A DNA stretch of 64,000 bases from Dichetophora obliterata. Taxonomy: Eukaryota; Arthropoda; Insecta; Diptera; Sciomyzidae. Where the stretch lies: NCBI GenBank assembly GCA_963920525.1, contig OY986435.1, positions 174,752,266-174,816,265 of the forward strand. Direction: 5' to 3'. Within the stretch, counting starts at the first letter, position 1; every line of letters starts with the position of its first letter. A program made the translations under genes and the position numbers. Shown in pieces: positions 56,342 to 64,000 of this stretch. Under the pieces are notes generated by a model. That model did not search any database and had not been told where the DNA came from. It worked only from the letters and a program-made list of their open reading frames with translations.

Positions 56342-56836
56342 GACCCCTTTTACATTGATCAAGACTTGAAGTCAAGTTTTTTTGACGTTCTCTTTTGAAC
56401 TTGACGAAAGCTTTCACATTGGTCAAGACTTGAATTCAAGTTCTTGTCTTCTTTCCTTGTTTTCTAAAAATAAAACGAGATAGGTAGCAAGCAAATGAAT
56501 TATAGTTTATAGAAATTTGCAAACTGAATTTTATTTTTTTACCATGTTGGAAGTTAACAAAACGTTTTTGCTTAAAAATTTAATGCAAAATTAAATTATA
56601 TTGGATGCAAAAAAATTTTAATGCCACCGAAGTCTAACAAACTCACATTGATATGCGAAAAATAAAAAAAAAAGCACTGTCAACAACACGAAAATAGCAA
56701 AAGGAACACGAAAAAACACGAAAAATTGCCGGTACAGCTTCAAGTTTCTTTTTCCCTTCCGTCGCTTCCGATGTGCGGCGAATTGTCTACAAACTCTGAA
56801 ACTTGACTTCAAGTCTTGACCAATATAAAAGGGGTC
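56342..56836. mobile_element. MITE nested in the Tc1-like 5' UTR, 495 bp
   Basis: Left end GACCCCTTTTACATTGATCA and right end its near inverse (56801-56836, ending AAAAGGGGTC), 36 bp with few mismatches. TAT lies on each side. A third copy of the ACATTGGTCAAGACTTGAA subterminal block is direct at ~56417. Non-coding. Confidence 0.75.
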
Positions 56837-57156
56837 TATGCAACATGAAGAACTGTCGAATATGTTAATTTACTGGGAAAATAATGCAAAATTTGTTGTT
56901 TGTTTTTTTACAAAAACAATAACATATAAATTCTCTTTCCAAAATTCGATAGACATGATGAAGAGCAATATTCCCGTTATCTTGGTGGCGTCATTTGTTA
57001 CGAAACAGCAAAAATCATATCACAAAAGTATGTATGCAGTTTACTTATTTATGAAGATGAGAAGTGTTGAAGTAATTAGTGCTCAGTGATATTTCATCAA
57101 AACTATTTACAATTGTTAAATACAATTTAACGTGTACATTTTCTTTGATTTTCAAC

Positions 57157-58180
57157 ATGGCTCCGCGAGGAAAAGAACTTTCGCAGGATCTGAAGGATTT
57201 AATAACAAAATTGTACAAAAATAATAAAAGTCAACGTCAAATCGCAAGAGAAGTGGGAAAAAGCAGTGCCACTGTTGAGAAAATTATACAAAAATTTAAA
57301 ACAGAAGGTAACACCAAAAATAAGCAAAGAACTGCACGGCCACAAATAATCACGGATCAGGAAAGAAGAACAATTATACGGAAAGTACGAAAAAATCCCA
57401 AAACAAGTGCCCCAAAAATTCAGTCCGAAATTGAAAACGTAACTGGTAAAACATGTAACCCCCAAACCATTCGTCGTGTATTGCATAACTGCATACTGCT
57501 TTTTACATGGTCGGAACATCCGTAAAAAGCCATTTGTTAATAGCATTAACAGAAAAAAAAAGATGTGACTTCGTAAAACTACACGAAAGCAAAGACATAA
57601 ACTTTTGGAATTCTGTTATTTTCTCTGATGAGAGCAAATTTAATATATTTGGCTCAGACGGACGTGAAAAAGTGTGGAGAAAAGTAAATTCTGAACTCAA
57701 TCCCCAAAATATGGCTGGCACAGTAAAACATGGCGGTGGATCGATAATGGTGTGGGGGTGTATGTCGGCATCTGGTGTAGGAAATATTGTTGTGATTGAA
57801 GGAACGATGGATAAAACTGTTTATCTCAATATTTTAAAGAATAATTTGAGCCAAAGTGCATTAAAATTAAATTTGTCTTCCAACAAGACAATGATCCCAA
57901 GTACACAGCACACAATGTAAGAGAATGGTTGCTGTATAATACTCCCAAGCAACTCAAAACACCACCTCAATCGCCAGATCTAAACGTAATAGAACATTTA
58001 TGGGAACATCTGGATAAACAGATAAGGAAACATGAGAAAACAAAACAAGATGATTTAAAAACGGCACTACTTGAGGAATGGAAAAATGTTCCATCTTCAG
58101 TTACTCAGAACCTGGTGGCCTCTATGCTATCAAGGTTAAAAGCGGTAAAAAAAGCCAAGGGCTACCCAACGAAATATTGA
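57157..58180 (+). pseudogene. Tc1-like transposase, at least three frameshifts
   Basis: From the ATG at 57157 an N-terminal helix-turn-helix region (Ser-Gln-Arg-Gln-Ile-Ala-Arg) and a GRPR-like basic block are open to ~57490. Frame breaks lie near 57495, in an A-run at ~57552-57560 and near 57875. Catalytic region: Phe-Ser-Asp-Glu-Ser-Lys-Phe (first Asp), Asp-Asn-Asp-Pro-Lys-Tyr-Thr (second Asp, third frame) and Ser-Pro-Asp-Leu-Asn-Val-Ile-Glu-His-Leu-Trp (Glu), so the DD34E residues persist but are not joined. Confidence 0.9.
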
Positions 58181-58475
58181 ATGTTGATATAATATTCATA
58201 CAAACTGTAAAATAAGTACATGAAATATCTTTTTCTTAGTTTTTGTTTGATTGCATACTTACTTTTGTGATATAACTTTTATACCTTTTTAAGATACAGC
58301 CGAATGGCTCAAACATGAATTCATTTTATTATTGTTTTTTGTTAGTTTTATTAAGTCAAACGTTTAAATAAATAAAAAAAAATAATTCGGCTTTATCATT
58401 GTTACGCTTAGGCTTTGTTTTTTTACTAACCAAAATGAAAGCATCGCTGAATACTTATTTTTGTGATACACTGTA

Positions 58476-59110
58476 TGTGATTTTCCTAAAATTCTTGATG
58501 GGACATTAAAATTCATTAATTCAAGCAAGGGGGGACAATAAAAATAAAAGTGACGCAATTGTTTGTCTATTTTGGAGAGATCTTAAAAGTGGCATAAACA
58601 CATTTATCAATATTAAGACGAAGTCGGTTTCTTACACACCAATTATAAACAGCATTTGTCAGACAGCAGTAAAAATGAATCAGACATATTGTTAATTTTT
58701 AGAAAAATTTTGAGATCATCTGCAAAAAGTAAATATTTAGAGTGCAAGACAACATCTGTTATATCATTGATGAATAGTATAAATAAGAGCGGACCCAGAA
58801 TACTTCCTTGAGGGACTCCTGATGTCGCTATAGATGCAGGCGAGCTGAAATTTTCAATTTTCACAAAAAATTTTCTGTTAATCAGATAAGAACTTAACCA
58901 TTTAAGGACTTTAGAATGGAGACCGACTTTAGATAATTTATTTATCAATAAAGAATGGGAAACTTTGTCAAACGCTTTAGAGAAATCTGTGTAAGCTGTA
59001 TAAACTTGAAAACTCGAGAGAAAAGCTGAAATACAATATTTAGAAAAGCTAGCAAGATTTGTTACCGTCAGCGACATGGAACAAAGCCATGTTGAAAAGG
59101 TGAAATTAGA
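58476..59110 (-). pseudogene. LINE RT palm fragment
   Basis: Tyr-Thr-Asp-Phe-Ser-Lys-Ala-Phe-Asp, Ser-Gly-Val-Pro-Gln-Gly-Ser-Ile-Leu-Gly-Pro and an intact Phe-Ala-Asp-Asp are readable in 59077-58643. A stop follows, and the next part (58660-58560, Trp-Cys-Val-Arg-Asn-Arg-Leu-Arg-Leu-Asn) lies in another frame. Confidence 0.82.
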
Positions 59111-59989
59111 CGTTTCACTGCAAAAAACAACTTTTGTTTGACGACGATTGAAATTAACAACAAAAATTCAAATAAAATTAAAACGCAAGCCACTTTTACA
59201 TAAAATTTCTTTTTTGTTGTTCATCACACAGCCATACAAAAAAAAGTTTAAATTGTATATTGCGAGAGTATTAAGAGCTGATTAATTAATGAAAAACCAC
59301 TTCTATCTTCTGTAACATAACGCGTCCGTTTTCAATCGCTTCCATCTTTTACACTTAATATTATTACCCAAAAGATGGAAGATATTGTTATCCAAAAAAA
59401 TTATACAGGACAAATAAAGTATAAATTTTCATTGCTTTTCTTAATTTTTAGCAACATGAAAGGCATACGAATGTTACATGCTTCACTATGGAAATGCCCA
59501 TACGGTATAAATATTTGGTTTGATCCCTGAACCCGAAAGTGTGGCTGCGTTATTACCTCATTATCGTTACATTTAGACAAATCAAGGCTTATAAAAACAT
59601 CATCACTTCAGTACATCGCATCGTTATGCTGCTAATTCGTTCAGTTTTATGCTGAAAATCTATGCTGTTTTATTTTCTACCAGGATTTTCCTCTGACGAG
59701 TGAAAAAAATGAGTGAAAGCACTCACATACATTGAGATCAGTGTTGTTGCAGAAGATTCTTATAAATTGAAAATGGTAGCTGAGTTACTTTAAGCTTTAT
59801 TATTTTTTATGATAGACAATTTGACGTAGTCAAACTTGGAGTATTTAATCCAAGTTTGCCTAGAATAAATGCTCATAACTTCCAAACCATAAGAGACTCC
59901 ATTCTGGGTAATATTTCAATTTGAAGATAATTAATTGAACATTTTTTAAAATTTATTCCCAAAAAAATCGAAGGAGGTATTCTTAAAAA
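59111..59989. other. No gene recognised
   Basis: AT-rich. ~59340-59400 has a short inverted pair (CCATCTTTT / AAAAGATGG). No domain or element limits seen. Confidence 0.4.
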
Positions 59990-60980
59990 AAAATTATTTT
60001 ATTTGATAAAAAAAATTCAATAAAAATTCCTTATTTTCTTAAATTTATATAAAAGAGTTAAAAAAAAATCAAGTACCTTTCATTTGGCGTTTAGTTTGGT
60101 CAAATCGGTCAATTCGTTAAAAAGTAACATTAATTTTTCTCACACTAAATTCACAATTCTCACAATAAAATCAAAAAATGAACACCCTGTAAAAAGTTTT
60201 TTTCGTTAATTTTACGCCAGGGCTCTCAGCACGTATGACGAGAATCGTTTGACGATATCGTTTCAACGATACTTTAACATCACGTAACCTTTAATTTTAT
60301 GCATCGTCTAAACGATATCGTTTTGCTTGCTTCATGTATGGCAAACAACTGTCAAATGGTATCGTCGAAACGATTGTTTGGCGCGATAGCTAATTTGGTA
60401 TCGTTTGGCTATTTTTCTGGTTGGAAATAATAAAAATAATTTTAAAATGTTTTGGGCGCTTGTTTGTTAAAGTGGTCCTTAACAAATAGATGGAATGTCG
60501 TTCCTGTACTATGTTTGCGACGTAATTGTGGCCCAGCTGCGGATGTTCATCAGTAAAGTGTAGCAATATTTCCATTTACTTAGGTGTCGCTGCAGAATAA
60601 TATATTTTCAAAACATTATCATCAATATAACTTATTACATATTCTTACATTTTACCTTAAATTTTCACTTTTATAGCAAACAAATCGAAAAACAAATTCT
60701 ACACAAAAGTAAATATCACTTTTGGCACTGAATATATGTTTTGCAGAGCCTTTCAAACTGTAGAAAACACAACGATAGACGAGACGATAGCGATGGACTT
60801 ATATAAAGCAAACTAAGAACGATTTCGTCGGATAGCATCGTTCAAACGATAGTCGTTTTAAAAGTTACGTGATGAGAGCCCAGGAGTACATAATTACAAG
60901 CACTATACATAGTAAAAATTTTATCAAAATCGGAATACTTTTAAATTTTAGGTGGATCCAAAAATATTGCCCCATTTATA
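59990..60980 (+). repeat. Dispersed repeat, copy interrupted by a MITE
   Basis: Inverse partner of 52425-52725. The match breaks at the CCAGG at 60227-60231 and resumes at 60880-60884, where a 648-bp element lies between. Confidence 0.75.
60232..60879. mobile_element. MITE, 648 bp, 5-bp TSD CCAGG
   Basis: Ends GCTCTCAGCACGTA and the inverse of GCTCTCATCACGTAA. CCAGG is duplicated on both sides; the uninterrupted copy at ~52510 has a single CCTGG. The interior is rich in AACGAT / ATCGTT motifs in both orientations. Non-coding; superfamily not assigned. Confidence 0.82.
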
Positions 60981-61192
60981 GAAAATGCGTAAAGCTTAAT
61001 TCGTTAATTTGGTAATTTATTAAGCTTCTATTATCGATATCTATCCTTGTTTTCACACCAAATTTTGACAGCAAATTAAGGTCCTTATCGCCTTAGGACA
61101 AACCGTTTAGATTCTGGGAGCATTTGAAAGCTTTTAACATTTTTTTTTAAGTTAACTTTCTACATCTTAAAGTTTAAACATCTATAAAGCTG

Positions 61193-61345
61193 AAAGGATG
61201 GCATATTGAAATGCTCTCGTTTGCAAAACTCTCACTTAATGCATATCAATACAACATGCGATAAAATTAAGAAAAAAGATAAGATAAGAGAAGAATTATA
61301 TTCCATTAATCAATCGATATTTTGTAGTCTCTTTTGTTTAAGTTT
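61193..61345 (+). pseudogene. Exon 6 shred of the decayed pickpocket paralogue
   Basis: GGATGGCATATTGAAATGCT and the following bases match 29313-29377 (end of exon 6 of the intact gene), and the match continues into the intron after it (to ~29470 in copy A). About 65 bases of exon survive, with a small change at the 5' splice site. It supports a former second gene spanning about 36.3-61.3 kb. Confidence 0.75.
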
Positions 61346-61449
61346 GTTATCGCATGCGCGAGGTGGTCATAGGACCAGACCATTTCGCAAGATAACACGA
61401 TTACCAAACTGCCACCTCAAGATATGAATTATTAGACCAGCTGTGTGAT

Positions 61450-61920
61450 GGCACCATCTTGTCAGAATTACATATCACAGATGTCAAATCAATCCAATTC
61501 TGACCAAATATTGTCCTCCAACATAGCACGACAGCGAACTCCATTGACCGTAACGTGGCGATCCTTTTTTATCGACGAAAAAATACGCTTCAATCGCACT
61601 TCCGGCAAAAAATCCACACCAGTGGATCACTTTTTTTGATATAATGGAGCCTTTTGAAACACATGTTAGTATGTTAGTTTGTTGCTGTCTAGTAACGCAT
61701 ATTTTCCTTGTTGACGAAGCCATTCAGCCAAAAATTAGCTTCATCTCTGAAGATGATTTTTCGATGATATTCATTATTTTTTTTCAATCGTATGCAGCGC
61801 CCAATCGAAAAAGTTTTGTCGCCTTAAATGATTATGAGGATTCAGTTCTTGAATAAATATGATCTTTTCAGGGTGTAGAACATGATCTTTACGCAAAATT
61901 CGAAACAATTTTTCATACAC
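61450..61920 (-). pseudogene. Degenerate IS630/Tc1/mariner-superfamily transposase
   Basis: Minus-strand pieces read Phe-Arg-Asp-Glu-Ala-Asn-Phe-Trp-Leu-Asn-Gly-Phe-Val-Asn-Lys and later a Pro-Leu-Val-Trp segment and a Tyr-Phe-Phe segment. This is the order around the first catalytic Asp of DDE-type transposases common in insects. Frames change several times. No terminal repeats are seen. Confidence 0.6.
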
Positions 61921-62269
61921 AGTGTTAATTTCGGTAGTATTTTTAAGTAAATTCCAAGCTTTGCTTGTTCGTAAACTTCACTATGCTGAAAATATTAACC
62001 TTGACTTACGTTTTTCATTGACAGGTCTACAAAAATATAAGTGTGCGTTCGCATTAAAATTCAAAAATTTGAATGCCCTTATTGCAAAATTCATCACTCG
62101 TATAGGGACAGTTATCTTTATAGAGCTGAACGAACTATTAATCTTTATCTCGAAGTAACATCTCCTAAATATTTTTTTGCCTAATGAATGTAAAGGTTGA
62201 ATAAAAAAAAGTCTTTCTGTATAATTTTCCGTGTTTCAAATAAATAAAAAAGTCAAATGCTGATAATTT

Positions 62270-63054
62270 CACTGTGATAGTTTTTGACCCGAAAAAAATT
62301 AACTTCGATGAATACTTTTCGAACTATTAGGGGGGAGTCCCCTGAGTGCGAAAGTGCATTTGGAAGTGTCAGATTGGCTCCAGTTTTTGAGAAATGTATA
62401 TATTCATTTTTCATGGACATAGGAAAGTCTGCGCTATTTAAAAAAATTTTATTCGACTGTATTAGTTATTTTTGCCTTAATTTTCTTTAACAGAATGTTT
62501 TGACTTTTTTTAAAAATTTCACGTAATTTAAACCATTAATGTAGATCAAAAGTAACGATTTTTGACCATTTTTTCAGGTTTTTTAGCCACCAACAAAATT
62601 ACCGTTAGTTGAAAAACTTTAGAGGGGGCGTGGCAAAAACTAAGTATGTAACATTTTAAGTTGGGATGTACTTAATATGTATAACTAGTTTAAGTAAAAT
62701 CCGTTGAGCCGTTTAGATTTGTATAAAATTTTTATAAGATGGCTAAAAAACCTGAAAAAATGGTCAAAAATCGTTACTTTTGATCAACATTAATGGTTTA
62801 AATTACGTGAAATTTTTAAAAAAAGTCAATACATACCGCAAAAGAAAGTTAGGAAGGCAAAAATAACTAATACAGTCGAATAAAATTTTTTAAATAGTGC
62901 AGACTTACCTATATCCATGAAAAATGGATATATACCGATTTTTCAAAAACTGGAGCCAATCTGACACTTCCAAATGCACTTTCGCACTCAGGAAACTCCC
63001 CCCTAATAGTTCGAAAAGGACTCATAGAAGTTAATTTTTTCGACTATCACAGTG
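62270..63054. mobile_element. Large palindromic element, 785 bp, ~320-bp arms
   Basis: It begins CACTGTGATAG and ends CTATCACAGTG. The arms (62270-62590, 62735-63054) are inverted copies with scattered differences, for example ACTATTAGGGGGGAGT and ACTCCCCCCTAATAGT. The unique centre is about 145 bp, with a GGGGGCGTGGC block. Non-coding; a transcript would fold into a long hairpin. Confidence 0.85.
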
Positions 63055-63879
63055 TTTTTAGGGCTCCAATTCCATTATTTTTTATTAAAAAATTTTTAGT
63101 GCAAGACAAAAACTAACCTAATCTTCTGTTATTCTCTTTAAAAAAAATATGTGCTTATAGTATTGTAAATCAATTAGCATTAGAAATAAAACTTGACTTT
63201 CTTATGAAAATAAGTGAACTAAAAACAATTTTTTAATCCTTACAATGAACAACTTTTATGCTACTTGCTGATATGGTTATATTTTGACTTTTTGTTTCGC
63301 TTATTTGTTTTAACCACTTCACTATACAGTAATTTGTCATGTTATTCAATAAAGCAGGCAGCCAGACCATTAAGAAATCGGAGACTGTAACAAGGAGCCA
63401 CTCTAAGAGACAAAGCCGGCTGAATTGTCATGTTGGCTTGTTTTACCAGCACCAAACTAAGCCCAATACAACACCGGTTTTCGCCTACACAAATTTATAA
63501 ATTGTTGTTTGGCCAAAAAAAAATCCTGGGGTAAATAGCAAATAGTCGATTTGCCAGTGCAAGGATCATTAGTAACAATAAAGTCTCGACTGCCTGACTG
63601 GCCATTGTTATAAATTAGGCGTTATTAATTCCTCTAATGATTTATGAAGCAAGTAAATGGCTTCCCACTCTTCCTCCCTGCCCATGAGTTAAGATGTTTA
63701 TTAATGATGTTTGAAAGCAGATGAGACGAACTGGTTTCTTTTTTAAAAAATGTAGTATGCCAGCAAGGTAGAAATCTTAAAATACACAGTGTAACAAAAT
63801 TTTAAAAAATCCAAATAACTTGGTAAGAGATATTTTTTGTTTTTGTTTAGACTGAATCAATGCTCAGGGGATCCCCCCA
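63055..63879. other. No gene recognised
   Basis: AT-rich with a slightly GC-richer part at 63360-63500. No domain, RNA gene or element limits seen. Confidence 0.4.
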
Positions 63880-64000
63880 ATAAATGTATAAGCATTATGT
63901 TGATTCGGAAGATGGGTGATAGTTAGTTGGTGGGCGAATAGATGGAGTAGTACCGGTGAAGATTTCTTTTAAATTTGCACAGCTCGAAATTGCCGGGAGA
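63880..64000. repeat. Dispersed repeat, partner of 53830-54190, cut by the window end
   Basis: Inverse match to 54031-54152. The repeat continues beyond the window. Confidence 0.65.

Larger units (their letters stand above)
56319..58473 (+). mobile_element. Tc1-like element, 2155 bp, with a nested MITE
   Basis: The ends CAGTGTATCACAAAAATAAG and its exact inverse at 58452-58473, with TA on both sides (56317-56318, 58474-58475). Without the ~495-bp insert at 56342-56836 it would be about 1.66 kb, normal for Tc1-like elements. It sits in the same LINE as mariner copy 2, only 15 bp away. Confidence 0.93.
54755..59110 (-). mobile_element. Jockey-like LINE split by mariner and Tc1 insertions
   Basis: Three surviving pieces on the minus strand: 59110-58476 (RT palm, then the start of the C-terminus, Asn-Phe-Asn-Val-Pro-Ser-Arg-Ile-Leu-Gly), 56316-56304 (a few bases) and 55036-54755 (C-terminal Arg-Thr-Asn-Tyr-Ala-Met-Asn-Ser-Pro-Ile-His-Arg and a TTTA-rich tail). 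The gaps are exactly the Tc1-like element and mariner copy 2, each flanked by TA. Part of the thumb is deleted near 58560-58660. Confidence 0.78.

Overview
The window looks like intron-rich, AT-rich nuclear DNA of a higher fly (Diptera). The evidence is a pickpocket-type DEG/ENaC sodium-channel gene with short (45-121 bp) GT-AG introns and a typical dipteran repeat load: mariner, Tc1-like, hAT-like, Penelope-like, gypsy-type LTR, Jockey-like, RTE-like and LOA/I-like LINEs, and many MITEs. No bacterial, tRNA, rRNA or CRISPR feature is visible. The species cannot be fixed from sequence alone.

Layout. 1-5.76 kb: two Penelope-like elements (PLEs) head to head, nearly identical in their shared parts, the left one split by a mariner copy. 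5.8-9.2 kb: gene-free repeats (an inverted-repeat-bounded element, a MITE, a diverged tandem repeat). 9.57-29.82 kb: the only host gene I can assemble, a pickpocket-like channel of 8 exons that join into an open frame of 478 codons. Exon 5 and exon 6 are 18.4 kb apart, and that intron is a stack of nested transposons, almost all antisense to the gene. 31.5-34.2 kb: a decayed gypsy-type pol. 35.9-37.6 kb: a second, broken copy of the 5' half of the channel gene with its upstream and downstream flanks; a shred of exon 6 of that copy survives at 61.2 kb. The duplicated gene therefore seems to have had the same giant intron, now more than 24 kb long. 38-61 kb is mostly repeats: a 910-bp element with 8-bp target duplications, a hAT-like element inside a LINE, Jockey-like LINEs, a second mariner, a Tc1-like element with a nested MITE, and several small inverted-repeat elements. 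62.27-63.05 kb is a large palindromic element.

There is no operon-like logic. The biology is one sensory-channel-type gene, its decayed tandem duplicate, and layers of transposon insertion that can be ordered in time because insertions interrupt recognisable reading frames and leave target-site duplications. The most useful observations are the channel gene model with an unusual Gly-Ser-Cys selectivity-filter triplet, the duplicated and decayed paralogue, the PLE inverted pair with ~67-bp flanking repeats and a shared A8 run between reverse transcriptase and endonuclease, and several insertions dated by frame continuity or by an empty site elsewhere in the window. I found no clear new biological system. 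The candidates worth checking are uncatalogued small elements and the channel filter.
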